NCBI GenBank assembly: GCA_034440575.1
Contig: JAOTOL010001392.1
Location: 782,001-846,000, forward strand
Direction: 5' to 3'
Length of the DNA stretch: 64,000 nt
From: Imbricaverruca yamaguchii
Taxonomy: Eukaryota; Arthropoda; Thecostraca; Neoverrucidae
Shown: piece after piece, positions 13,045 through 23,430 of the stretch
Layout of the letters: the number at the start of each line of letters is the position of its first letter
Numbering within the stretch: the first letter of the stretch is position 1
The notes under the pieces: generated by a model
Database searches by the model: none
What the model saw: the letters and a program-made list of their open reading frames with translations, nothing else
What the model was told of the DNA's origin: nothing
Position numbers and translations under genes: made by a program

Positions 13045-14170
13045 TTAACCGGCAATGTGCGTAGGCTCACCCGTCATAATGATCTTGTGGAGCAGGGTGA
13101 GACTGTGAAATAGATACAGATCACCTGCAGTGAGGAGACCCAATCCGTTTCGGGCATCAGAAATATGATCAAATTTCCGTAGACCTGATACGACTCTAGT
13201 GGCGAAGTTAATGATCTTGTCTAGTCTGTGGATGTTTGCTGACGACCTGTTCCCGTAAACAGACATGCAGTATCGGATATTGGATATAACTAGGCTATTG
13301 ACTATAGTGAAGAGGGTACTGGTCGGCAGATGGTGATGCAGATGGCTCAGGGCCAGAAGGAACCCAGTGCACTTGCGGACCACAACAGGTACATGGGAAT
13401 CCCACGATATGTGGCGATCAAATGTCACCCCAATGTTCTTAAACGAATGGCTCTCATCTATCACGGCGTTCCTAAAGCACACTTGTATCGGGGTAATATT
13501 ACGCAGATTTTGACGCGATCCGAGAGTAAGTAGCTGAGTTTTTGTCGGGTTCACCTTCAAGCTGTTATCCAGGAAGTAGTCGTAGAGTTTGCTCAGACAT
13601 GTCTCCATCTGACTTATCAGATTTGGGAGATCAGATTTCCGACCGAAGATAAGAGCCTGGGTGTCGTCTGCGAACTGGGTGACGTGTGCTACCGGGACGT
13701 GCAAACTGAGGTCGTTCGAGATGCAATAGAGAAGTGGACCTAATGATGAGCCTCGAAAGACACCTATGTTGTTTGGGAGAAAGGAGGATAGATGCCTGCT
13801 TCCGCGTTGATCTGAGACGCTAATAGCCTGCGTGTGACCTCCAAGATGTGCTTTAAACCAGTCGGTATCGATTCCATCGAGTTCAAGTTTAGTGAGCAGT
13901 TTGATGTGGTCTATTACATCGAAACATTTACTGAGATCCAGAAAGCAAAGGAGAGCTACTTCCTAACGGTCCATTGTTGCTAGTATTTCGTCCGTGGCTG
14001 AGATAATGGCGGTTTCCGTAGATTGGCGTGGTCTGAAGCCGTGCTGAGTTTGGACCAGTAGGTGGTTTCAGTTTACGTAGTGCTAGAGTTGTTTCTGCAC
14101 TACCCTCTCAGTGATCTTGGCGATAACCGGAACCAGTGAGATTGGTCTAAAATTATGGGGATCCGAAGGA
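13045..14170 (-). pseudogene. Reverse transcriptase remnant of the CR1/L2-type LINE
   Basis: The longest intact block (13704-13045) begins just before FADDTQ and continues through the RT thumb (GVTFDRHISWDSHV, then HHHLPTSTLFTIVNSLVISN). The FADD catalytic pair is intact. The upstream fingers and palm are open only in pieces; a stop after ILATMD near 13970 separates motif A from the preceding segment. Confidence 0.85.
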
Positions 14171-14618
14171 TCTGATTTGTGAATGGGAATTACTATTGAC
14201 TGCCTCCACGTGGAGGGGATATCAGCTGTAGTCAGGCATGTGTTTATAATGTCGAGCAGCACTTCGCCGATAAAAAGAACATAAATTTGATAGCCTTAAT
14301 GCAGATCCCGTCGGGTCCGCACGCACTTGTGCTTATCATGTTTATGACGATTTTGGGTAGCTGTTTAAGAGATATTGGTGATACTTTATAGGAGTTGGTA
14401 GAAACGCGCGATAGCCAGCAACTGAGAGATGTGTTCAGGCATGCTCGCCTGGCGTTTGACCTCTGCTGATACTTTTGGCCCTACACTAACAAAATATTTA
14501 TTGAGCTGCTCAGATAGGACCTGAGGTTGTACTCTGTGAGATCATTTTTATTTTGTGTCGATAATAGGCTTGATAGCATGCCACGCATCTGATGGACCTT
14601 TCTGAGCAATATTTCCGC

Positions 14619-15236
14619 TTATCTCTTCCCTACAGTCAGCTCTAATAGCTGATCGAACTTCTCGGTTAAGTACTTTGTAAGTGTTTCTATCTTGTAAGCG
14701 CAAGCTACATTTCGTCGATGCATGAGATGTTTGGTAGCTTCGCTAACATGTCGTGCTGTTGGGTTCCGAATTTTGATGTTTCTGAGTGGCAGGTGCTCGT
14801 CGAGAATAGGTATCAGCAATATCAGCAGGGTGTCCGATTTATCAGTTACTGAGATGCGACCAGTGACCTGGACCCAGTCGATCTCACCAAGGTGAAGGGT
14901 CAGTTCCGAGGTGTCCACTCGTCCAAAAGAACGTGACTTTATCACGGTGTTAACCGAGGCAGGCCTGTTTACTTTAATTGAATACATGATACATTTGTGG
15001 GGACTGTAGTGGCAGAAACTGACTTTGGGTCTGTTGACAGAGGTGGGCGAACTTGTTATGATGACTTCCAATAAAGATCCTGTGGCGAATGCAGGGCGCT
15101 TCACTGTCACGGCAAGTGAATAGTTTCTTACGAACTCAAGCAGGTGCGCTTTGCTAGGGCAATTTGCCGTGTCGAGAAGGTTGCAATTTAGATCACTTGC
15201 GAGGTAGAAAGTGCCAGTAAGGTTCAGTGTCGCCAA
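14619..15236 (-). pseudogene. Endonuclease-side remnant of the CR1/L2-type LINE
   Basis: The frame opens with FYLASDLNCNLLD, a degenerate GDFN-type motif, followed by LLEFVRNYSLAVTVKRPAF and S-x-L-x-V-I-I-T-S, as found near the C-terminal half of LINE AP-like endonucleases. The SDH triad region is degraded to CHYSPHK. It leads downstream toward the RT block. Confidence 0.7.
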
Positions 15237-15300
15237 TTGAACCTGTCTTTCGAGCTCAGCGAAATCAGCATTTAAGGCAGGTGGAGTGTTAGAGGAAGTC

Positions 15301-16399
15301 GATAGATTGCCACCAGAATGAAATACCTTCCGCTTTTACCTTTGACTTTGGTCCAGAGTGATTCTAATTTGGAGCTCGAGTTTGGAAGCGTAGACATTTT
15401 CAAAACGGTAATAGTAAGCGCTGACTTGGGGATAATCACAACCCCACCGTAGCCACTAGTCAGGCCGGTCCGTACGTTTTAACTGGTAACCAGATGATCA
15501 AGTTTGGTTCCATTAGCATGTCATGAACTTGACCTCGGCGATCTAACATGACTTTTAAATTGTATAGCATACCAATATGCATCAAGCGAGTAGTTAGTGT
15601 TGTAAACAAGTCCCTTTTGCCAATATACGGGAAGCGCATTAGCGCCGATTTTTGTGGTCTGGCGCTGCGAATTATTTTTGCTTTAATGGCCCCGAACTTG
15701 AACAAAAAAAATTGGCCGATTTTCATTTTTCTTGCTTTAAACCATGCACCGGTCATTTCTAAGCAGGCACGCACAAATGGCGTATATCGGCCCGTACAAT
15801 ATGGAGTTATGCACGAAAAATCGGAGGGGTGGGGGGATTTCGCCATCGCCTTCCTTCGTATGGAAACCCACATGGGTTTCCATACGAAGTTTCACAATTA
15901 ATTCATCAGCAGCACGGGATTAATGGAGTTATAGGTCGGATTGAATTCATGGTTCAGGAGAAGAAAACTAAGGTAGTATGAAATGGATATCGATCTGAAT
16001 AGAAGAATCCTGAGTGTTATGCTATAGGGTTCCGTTCCAGGTCTCCTCTTTATAATCTTTGTGAACAACATTGAGGTAAGGCTGAGGAAAATCTGCTTAA
16101 ATTTGTTCGTGATATCAAGTTGGTAACAATAGTTACACGGCTGGTCCTCTGAATAGATCTGGCCGGTCGGTCGGTCGTCCAGTCGGCGGCCTATTTGAGG
16201 CCGGCCGTCCGGCCGACCAGGGATGCTTCACCGGTGCGGTTATCAGTGGCGTGGGGCGCTTATCAGCAATTGATAGCACCCTTGCCAAATTAGACATCCC
16301 AGGGTGTGCGGTGCGGGAGGCAAGCTTCAGCAGGAGAAGGGAGAACGGAACGATAATTTGCACCTATCGCAACGTTTCGACGGGAGAACTCTAAACTTT
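15301..16399. other. Intergenic with a palindrome; no gene recognised
   Basis: The frames at 15460-15901 are antisense pairs over the same sequence and show no recognisable domain. A strong palindrome lies at 15854-15889. A GGTCGGTCGGTCG and GGCCGG cluster occurs at 16160-16220. Confidence 0.45.
15854..15889. repeat. 36-bp near-perfect palindrome
   Basis: CTTCGTATGGAAACCCA (15854-15870) is mirrored by TGGGTTTCCATACGAAG (15873-15889) around a two-base centre. It is probably a fold-back or a remnant of a terminal inverted repeat. Confidence 0.9.
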
Positions 16400-16720
16400 A
16401 GAGCATGTAGGACGAACCTTGGACATTTGTAATGACTCGCAAGCATTCGTAAGGACTCGTAGATATCTGTAAGCGCCCGTAGACGTTCGTAAGGGCCAGC
16501 AACTATCCGCAAAGGTCCATGGAGGTTCATAGTGGTCCGCAGCTATTCGTGATGGCCTGCATACATCTTTATGCGATCATAGACGTTCGTGAAGGCCCGC
16601 ATAAATTAATAGAGGCCCGTGGATGTTCGTAAGGGTCCGTATGCCTTCGTAAGGGCCTGTAATCCTTCGCAATGGCTCGTGGATATTCTTAAAGGCTGAC
16701 AACAACCTGAGTGACCATAA
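16400..16720. repeat. Degenerate tandem repeat, about 25-30 bp (CGTAGACGTTCGTAAGGGCC type)
   Basis: Variants of TTCGTAAGGGCCCGTAGA recur about a dozen times with many substitutions, consistent with an old minisatellite. Confidence 0.7.
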
Positions 16721-18359
16721 TAAGTGCTGTTTGCCTTTATATTTCCGCCATAGTGATCCCGTAGATAACTAAGCATGGGTTAGTAGAGTACTCAGGGACC
16801 TGATAACAGCCTGGATAGAACAGGGAAATGAGACGCCTCCGCCACAGGTGCAGCTATGATTCGCGATTTATTTTGCACGGATTCGGACACACACACACGA
16901 CGAAGCTGGCGGGCGGACGTAGAACATGCCACGCTCTCGTCACTCGCCAGGCGACAGCACACCAGTGGCTGGAGTGTCACTTCACTGGGCACCGGGATGG
17001 AAGGTCACCACGGTGCAGACCAACACCACCGACAGAACACTGACGCCACTGGCGGCTGGGCCGGCCACAATCACTTCATTGGACAATGAAGCAACGCGAC
17101 GACCGTATGGAATCAACAAGCGACGACACGTATCCCGGGGACTGGCCACCAATGCAGTTGACTAGTTGATACAGCACAATTCCGCTCAAAGCCGCCGGAG
17201 TATCCATACAACTGATACAAAACAGCGTGACACTATGACCGAGTTTGTCTAGGTCAAGCGAGTCACACACACACGAAACGGATCGTTCACCAGCACCATC
17301 GCAACTACATGGGACATATAGGTAGGCATTTACACAATTTGTTCAGGTTCGTTTTCACGTGTTAGTTAGTTAGTTAGTTATTTGGGCTACAGGGCGCATC
17401 GACCAGGGTTGATCATTCGCGCCCACGTTTTCACGTGTGCTAGATGTGAGTAAACATCACCCAATCTTCCTTCTCAACATGAAACATGTTCGATGGCACA
17501 CGATATTAACATTTTGTTACTCACGACAATTAACAAATGGTACATATATCTGGTATGCAGCCGTGGAACATGATTATAGGGTTGCGTACAGTCCAGCATC
17601 ACTTCAAAACCTTCAGGGAACAACGGAAGACCATTCATTCCAGCCGTTATGTTATCATGTACCCATGCATTGGGTACTGATATAGATACATGGAAGATGT
17701 CAATAAAAACCTAAATAGGTGACGTAAGACCTTAACAATTATCATGTTAGGTGATGATTTACAACCAAATTATCGCATTTCTACACATTGCTGACGTACC
17801 CGCTATCCCTGAAATTATGGACCAAAAGCGCACATCGGGGTGTAGGGAGGTGTAGCGGATACGCATGGGCCAGCACAGAGAGCTTTCCACCGATCATATT
17901 CAAGCATAAGCATGTTGCTGGAGGCCAGTTGGGAGGTAAACTGGCGACGACTCTCGGAGGAACGGCAATACCTGCTGGTAAAGATCGTGCGCACACAATC
18001 TACCCACAACCGGCGTGCAGTTGACCTCACGACCACCAACAAAAGCTCCCGATCACCACGGCGATCGGCGATTGGTCGAACACCGACACCCACGGCCACA
18101 GTCAGCTGGCGGCAGGACGCGTGACAGCCGCGCCACCTCACCAGGTCACGAGATCCAATGAGTTACTGACGTTCTGCGAGTCGGTGTTCCGGCCTCGAGG
18201 CATGCGACGGAGCGGTGGCAACCCGCACAGACACGCGTCGGCTCGATCCCCGACACGAACGCCTCCGAACAGTGGAGTCACGTGGTAACCGGCTGGCTAG
18301 GTCTCACCACAGGACACACACACACACAGCCGCGCGCGTGGCAACGCTTCGCACGCACT
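16721..18359. other. Intergenic, nothing recognised
   Basis: Overlapping frames on both strands have no domain signature. Small simple repeats include (ACAC)n near 16890 and (TTAG)n near 17365. Confidence 0.45.
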
Positions 18360-18620
18360 GGGGGCGGGGGTGGGGGCACTCGACGCCTATCATATCGTCC
18401 ATTGGATGGTCTGATGATGAGATCGAACCGGGGGTGGGGACACTGGACCCAGATAATATCGTCCATTGGATAATCTGATGATGACATCGCACCGGGGGCG
18501 GGGGGATTGGAAGCTGATAATATCGTCTACTGGATAATCTGATGACATCGAACCGGCGGTGGGGGCATTGAAAGCCGATCATATCGTCCACTGGGTAATT
18601 TGATGATGACATCGATGGAT
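18360..18620. repeat. Tandem repeat, about 62 bp x 4
   Basis: Each unit contains CGTCCATTGGATAATCTGAT followed by GATCGAACCGGGGGTGGGG with small indels. Frames crossing it in several registers are repeat artefacts. Confidence 0.85.
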
Positions 18621-19954
18621 GACGTCCGACATTTGCGGCATCTGGCTGGAGTCCACGAAAAGTCGCCGGAAGCATGGCTACCTATGCCGTGTAGGGAGAA
18701 GTCCAACCTCGTAAGCTCCACAATTCAAAAACACCTCGTGGTTACAAGGCCTATTACGTCAGCAGTCGCCATGATGGGATCACTTGGAGACGGGATCCAA
18801 CCTGAACGCCGCAAAAGTCCAGCTCAGGTAGCACCTGGTACGAGAGTGGGTCGAGAGCAGACGCGGGACGCGACACTTCAACTCCCTGGGCCGAGGCAGA
18901 CCCGCCTACGATACAAGTCTGGCCTCACCAGGTCCGAGGTGTGGCCCGGACCCACCTGAGGACGGGCCACTCCACGCTGGTGAGGGCGTACCGGCACCGG
19001 GCCGGACTGGAGGACGGCCCCACCTCTGGAGGACGGCCCACCTTTGGAGGATGACGCACCTCTGGAGGATGACCCTACTTCTGGAGGACGACCCCACCTG
19101 CACTGAACGCGACGACGGGGAGCCCGAAGGCGTCCACCACACGACAACAAAATAGACAGCCACGGCGAGACCACGGCACGACACCTTCGGCCGCCACCCG
19201 TCTCCGGACGAGGCCGTTGACGGCGCGGCGATATTGCTCCCGAGGCGACTGGGGCGTTCCTAACGCCCTCAACGCGAACACAGTCGAAGACTGAACAAAC
19301 AACTGGGGCGTCTCCGACACCCCCGACAGTGACACGGCAAGTGGACAGGACACAACAGGAAGACAGGACAGCAAGACAAGGAAGGGTGGGAACGATGAGG
19401 GATCCAGACCCCAAAGCAGCGAACTTTGCAGCTGCTGCGGACGCACCAACGTCACGCGCCCCCAGACCGACGTCACGCGCCCCCAGACCGGCGTCACGCG
19501 CCCCCAAACCGACGACGCCTCACACAAATCCAAGCACAAAACGAAACAAGACGGGCCAAAAAAGTTGGCCATGGCAATGTCGCCACAAATGCAATCCTAA
19601 GTCCACCTCCAGCAAAGATCCTGAATTTTTCCCCTCCAGGAAGAGGCAAGTCGGTGATGTCTTTATCGAGAAAAGAAAGTCTCCTTTACCGCCTCAGAAC
19701 TAGATACTCTCCCGATCTACGGTACCACGGCAAGGATTCAAACGACCCCAGCGACTGCCAACAACGCGGCCTGGCTAAAGAAACGTTGGCACACATGATA
19801 AATGAATATAAAGCCCTGCAACTTCTCAGACTGACCCGTTGAGTTTGCTTGGAATCTCTCTGGACAGGCCGCATACGATCAATGCGCTTTCTCAGGGACA
19901 CTGGCCAGATCGACTCGACGCTTGGATGACGGCCAACTCACCAACAATGCCGCC
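18621..19954. other. Intergenic, GC-rich with short repeats; no gene recognised
   Basis: Includes short tandem phrases at 19010-19095 (CTGGAGGACGGCCCCACCT) and 19447-19508 (GACGTCACGCGCCCCCAGAC, three copies). Long minus-strand frames at 18878-19572 derive from GC-rich sequence without a domain. It lies downstream of the GT31 stop codon, so part may be its 3' UTR. Confidence 0.45.
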
Positions 19955-20611
19955 TCACGTTACCCAGATCATAAGCCAGTTGATCACGTCCCAGATGCGG
20001 CCGCACGGCGCGTGTCGCGTCGCGTACAGCCGCTCCAGCACATGCGGCGCCAGCCCGTGCACGGTCAGGTGGCCGCGGCACGCGCACACGTGCGGCCACA
20101 GCGGATGCGTCTTCTCGAAGCCGGCCACGTGCAGCAGGCGGACGCCGGCCGCCGGCGCCACCAGCCCGCTGACGAACACGTCCTCCAGGTTGATGTAGGG
20201 CGTGTCGAGCGCGCGCGAGTACAGCGGCGCCACGGCGGCGCGGCTCATCACGTAGGCGGTGCCCGACACGAAGTCGGGCAGCCGACGGCCGCGCCACAGC
20301 GCCGGCGGCAGGTACCAGCGCGAGCGCGGCGCCCGGTCGGCCGCCACCGCGCGGTACACCAGGCCGGCCAGCAGGGCGGCGTCGTCGGCGGCCGCGCCAC
20401 CGGGCCGCCGCCAGCCGGCCAGCAGGCGCAGCAGCGCCGGCACGTCCACCCACATGTCGTCGTCCGCCTTGAGCGCGAACGGCGCGTCGGCGCACTGCGA
20501 GGCCAGCCACTTGAGCATGAACACCGACTTGACGGTCAGGTTGCGGTAGTGCTCGACGAACGGCTCCTGGATGACGTCGCCGTGCTCGGCCGACTCGGTG
20601 TCGATGGCCGC
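19955..20611 (-). CDS. GT31 exon 3: catalytic domain and stop
   Basis: 218 codons plus TGA. The acceptor CCGCAG|GCG continues in phase 0 into ESAEHGDVIQ. It contains the DDD motif and the EDVFVSG block. Very high GC at third positions. Confidence 0.88.
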   Translation of the reverse strand, partial: AAIDTESAEHGDVIQEPFVEHYRNLTVKSVFMLKWLASQCADAPFALKADDDMWVDVPALLRLLAGWRRPGGAAADDAALLAGLVYRAVAADRAPRSRWYLPPALWRGRRLPDFVSGTAYVMSRAAVAPLYSRALDTPYINLEDVFVSGLVAPAAGVRLLHVAGFEKTHPLWPHVCACRGHLTVHGLAPHVLERLYATRHAPCGRIWDVINWLMIWVT

Positions 20612-23430
20612 CTGCGGGCGGGGGAGATCAACGAGGTGCGTCGGTCGTCACCCTGTCTGCTGACTAACGGTTTGCCATTAGTCAGCATGCCACATGCATT
20701 TCGGTGTGATCGTTTGTATTGTGTGATCGAACATGCCAAACATTTCGTGATTCATTGCACAATCAAAACGATTAGACCGAAATGCATGTGACATGCAGTG
20801 AACATGGCAGTGTGAAGTTGTCTCATATATTAACAGAAGAACGCGATGAGTGGTCCAGTCCGCTGTGACCTCTAAAGTGTCTCTTTCAGCACCACCGCTT
20901 TGCATATGCTGATCGAATCAAGAATCAAAACACATTGAGCTTACACTGAAAAACTAGCAGAGGTGCAGTCAAGGGATAATGAATACACAAAATACAAAAT
21001 GAAACAAGAACTTTTTCAGATTTTAGCATGCAAAACCCTACATTTTGGGCATGCATTTGGGCTTTGCATGCCAGAAAAATCCTGGCTGACCACTCGAAGT
21101 TAACACTATAAATAATAAAACACACCATCCAAGTTGAAGTAGCTACCTGATGTCAACAATCGACACACCGCTCCCTTACGTCATCACACACAGCAAACCT
21201 TCGCTTTAGACCAAAATGCCCAGGTGCAGGTAAGGGGGTAAGGGCGCATCAACTGCATATGTTATATAGCAAACCACATACATCTTGAAAACACGGACCC
21301 GACCAACAACCTTGCAGCGCGCTCACTACCAGCACACACAACTCCACTCCGCCACTCCGCCGACGAGCTGCTCAACGCGCACCTGCACAGCGGCGTCGCC
21401 GGCCAGCCCGACCAGGAAGAAGGTCCTGGTGCGCTCCGGCGGCCGGTCGGCGCGGCCCCACGTGCGGCGGATGGCGCGTCGCGCCGCCACGTTGGCCGGC
21501 GCCGAGATGACCAGCACGGTCAGCAGCAGAGCCGGCCCGGCGGCGCAGCGGCGCGCCGGTCTCAGCAGGCTGGTCTCCCGCTCCGGCGTCACGTACTGGC
21601 GCAGCGAGCGCGTGCGCAGCCAGCCGTACTGCTGCGCGAACGCCGCCGCGTGCACACGCGCGCCGTCCTGCAGACGCGCGTCATGTGTCGTCATCGGGGA
21701 GTCAAATGACGTCATCGGGGGCCAAATGGCGTCATCAGCGAGGAAAATGACGTCATCAGGGACTCAAATGACATTATCAGATAGTCAAAAGACATCATCA
21801 AGGCATCAAAAGACGTCATCAAGGCGTCAAATGACGTCATCAGCAATGAAAATGACATCATCAGGGAGTCAAATGACACCATCAGGGCAATGCTTGAGGT
21901 ACTAAAAAAAATGTTTTGTCTGAATCCTTGCTGGCATGGCTTTATGAACCAGAGTTCTATTGTTGAGTTGCGCTTGTTATGTGAACACTAGCCCCTCCAC
22001 CAAATCCATAAATTATAGTTCAGCATGAACAGGAGCAGGATATTGACCAGGAGTTTAACACATCACCAATGCACTGACACAGCTGCCCATGCAGCTCATC
22101 TCTGGGGGTCAATGCATGCATCCCTATAATCTCCAATATGGATATTGCATGAAAATAATAGAGGTATCATCAGAAATTGCTCAATGAGCAGGGTCTGAAA
22201 CAACTTAGAATTTCCACCCAAAAGTAACATCACTCGGGGCTTCTAGGTGAGCATGACTTGTTGACATCATGCTTTTGGCTGTGGGAAGTTTATTTTGGGG
22301 ATTGCAGAAAAAGAATGAGAAAAGAAGGGCAAAATTGAGCATGGCACTACAATTTTTGCCAACTCAAAAATCAACATTTTATTTGTTCTTTTTAAATTTT
22401 CAAATCTTTGAGTCTTCCATTTTCTTTCAATTTTGATCTTCTAATATGTAGAGCAGGCTGCAAAACATTCTTTTGCATCTATTAAAGCAGGACAACTGAT
22501 CAAACTTTTTCAGGATTGACTGCACTTGACCTTATATAACTCATTGACCATAGATGATCTGACCTGAAAACTTTCACAAAACATGCCAAATTGATATGGG
22601 AAAGTTGCATACAATTCTGGAAAATAGCAACACTCCATTTTACAATATCTACAGATAACCTTATCCCTACTTATCTATGCAGTTTACATTTAGTTTAATT
22701 ACTCATGTTGATGTATTTTAGGGATGCAACAAAACATTGTATTATAATTTTTGGGGGCTGATTTGCTTTGCATATTTAGTCACTACAGATAGAATAGAAG
22801 ATTCTGGCTAAAGTAAGCTTGTTTTATGAGGTTGAGCTTCCTATATATGGCATTATTGCACCTTAAGGTTCCTACAAGACGTTTTACATATATTTTACCT
22901 ACATGAAGCAAACAAAAGTAGGATTTTGTTAAGTTAGGTTAGATCAGTCAGGTTTTGGTTTTGATGTCACTCTTTTGTTGCATTTGGAAAAAAATGAAAA
23001 ATGGAAATCTAACAAAAACACATTCAAAGAGGTCAGCAACATTTCCAGCATATTTGGGAAATCTGGTGAGTCACCAACTGCCAAAACACATTTAAAAGTG
23101 ATCATAAGGCAGACCTCATGGTGACTTCCGATGAGGTGAGAGGTGAGGTGAGAGAGAACCTACCTCAAACTGCACTCACATTTTCAATGTTTGAAGCTCA
23201 ATTGAAACCATATGAACAAGACAAAATGACTGAGTCAAAAGCTCTACAATGTACATGACTGAGTCAAAAGCTCTACAATGTACATCAGAACTTACCCGTG
23301 CCATCATTGGCGACCATTCGTATAGAACAAATATGCACACAATACAGAACGTCACCAAAAGATTGCGGGTGAAACAATGACATGGTCTACGGAGGACAGC
23401 TTCAAGTAATTTCTTAGCCGTCCACACCAT
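19955..23430 (-). CDS. Beta-1,3-galactosyltransferase-like glycosyltransferase (GT31), three exons
   Basis: Predicted Golgi type II enzyme transferring galactose (or a related sugar) from a UDP-sugar in beta-1,3 linkage to a glycan acceptor. Joining 23430-23296, 21667-21383 and 20611-19955 gives 358 codons, all junctions phase 0 with GT..AG ends. Residues 1-22 are short, basic and cytosolic; 24-38 form one membrane anchor. Family landmarks follow: SAPANVAARRAIRRTWG (about 100-116), FFLVG, ESAEHGDVIQ, HYRNLTVKSVFMLKW, the metal/UDP motif ADDDMWVD (DDD at 190-192), GTAYVMSR and YINLEDVFVSGL. An N-glycosylation sequon NLT is at 164. Length matches B3GALT family members. The exact subfamily and acceptor cannot be decided by eye. 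It diverges from BOLA1, with about 3 kb between starts. Confidence 0.87.
20658..20687. repeat. Short 10-bp stem-loop
   Basis: TGCTGACTAA (20658-20667) and TTAGTCAGCA (20678-20687) are perfect inverted repeats around a 10-nt loop. Confidence 0.8.
20685..20796. ncRNA. 112-nt intronic hairpin, pre-miRNA-like or MITE-like
   Basis: The arms GCATGCCACATGCATTTCGG (from 20685) and CCGAAATGCATGTGACATGC (to 20796) pair with one mismatch, and pairing continues inward through GATCGTTT and ATTGTG with few mismatches. Hairpin length and intronic position fit a microRNA precursor, but a small inverted-repeat transposon is equally possible. Expression cannot be judged. Confidence 0.35.
21383..21667 (-). CDS. 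GT31 exon 2: stem and first conserved block
   Basis: 95 codons. The acceptor is CTGCAG|GAC and the donor CAG|GTGCGC. It encodes the stem and the RRAIRRTWG block typical of GT31. A CRE-like tandem array lies immediately upstream of the acceptor. Confidence 0.82.
21681..21893. repeat. 24-bp tandem array with TGACGTCA (CRE-like) palindromes
   Basis: About eight degenerate copies of a unit like AAATGACGTCATCAGGGAGTC. Three retain the full CRE/ATF octamer TGACGTCA; others have one change. The array ends about 15 bp upstream of the GT31 exon 2 acceptor on the minus strand. Confidence 0.85.
21934..22135 (-). mobile_element. SINE fragment, degraded copy of the family at 25766 and 31017
   Basis: Similar in order to the copy at 25766-26075 (CCAGAGTTCTATTG, then CTAGCCCCTCCACC, CAGCATGAACAG, CACTGACA.AGCTGCC), reading from the SINE tail to the body on the plus strand. 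Heavily diverged; the tRNA-like head is not clear. Confidence 0.7.
23296..23430 (-). CDS. GT31 exon 1: start and signal anchor
   Basis: 45 codons starting at ATG (23430). Basic residues RR and R precede a hydrophobic run LLVTFCIVCIFVLYEW, the type II anchor. The donor is CGG|GTAAGT, a strong consensus. Confidence 0.75.

Larger units (their letters stand above)
12870..15300 (-). mobile_element. CR1/L2-type non-LTR retrotransposon, decayed, minus strand
   Basis: Read on the minus strand, an endonuclease remnant (15236-14619) is followed by a reverse transcriptase (about 14170 to 13045). RT landmarks in order are GFRPRQSTETAI (near 14020), DLSKCFDVIDH (motif A, near 13920), GSSLGPLLY (motif B, near 13745), FADDTQ (motif C, near 13670), and SLKVNPTKTQ with LGSRQNL (near 13540). 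Motif B has lost the usual PQG. Stops and frameshifts between blocks show that it is inactive. There is no RNase H domain, consistent with CR1/L2-like clades. The ends are approximate. Confidence 0.85.
20612..21382 (-). other. GT31 intron 2, with a long hairpin
   Basis: GT..AG intron. Contains two stem-loops, at 20658-20687 and 20685-20796, and short repeated GCATGC words at 21028-21071. No coding sequence. Confidence 0.7.
21668..23295 (-). other. GT31 intron 1, with CRE-like array and SINE
   Basis: GT..AG intron. Holds the 24-bp CRE-like array next to the exon 2 acceptor and a degraded SINE. The 22136-23220 part is AT-rich; 22581-22603 matches 9866-9888 (dispersed repeat). A 31-bp phrase with TGACTGAGTCAAAAGCTCTA is duplicated in tandem at 23227-23285. 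Confidence 0.65.

Noticed and set aside
15460..15901. Sense and antisense frames of 117-137 codons
   Set aside because: Both strands are open over the same bases; no domain is visible and they end at a palindrome, suggesting repeat sequence.
19938..20791. Arg/Ala/His-rich frames over the GT31 catalytic exon
   Set aside because: Shadow frames of the GC-rich exon; the GT31 frame has the family motifs.
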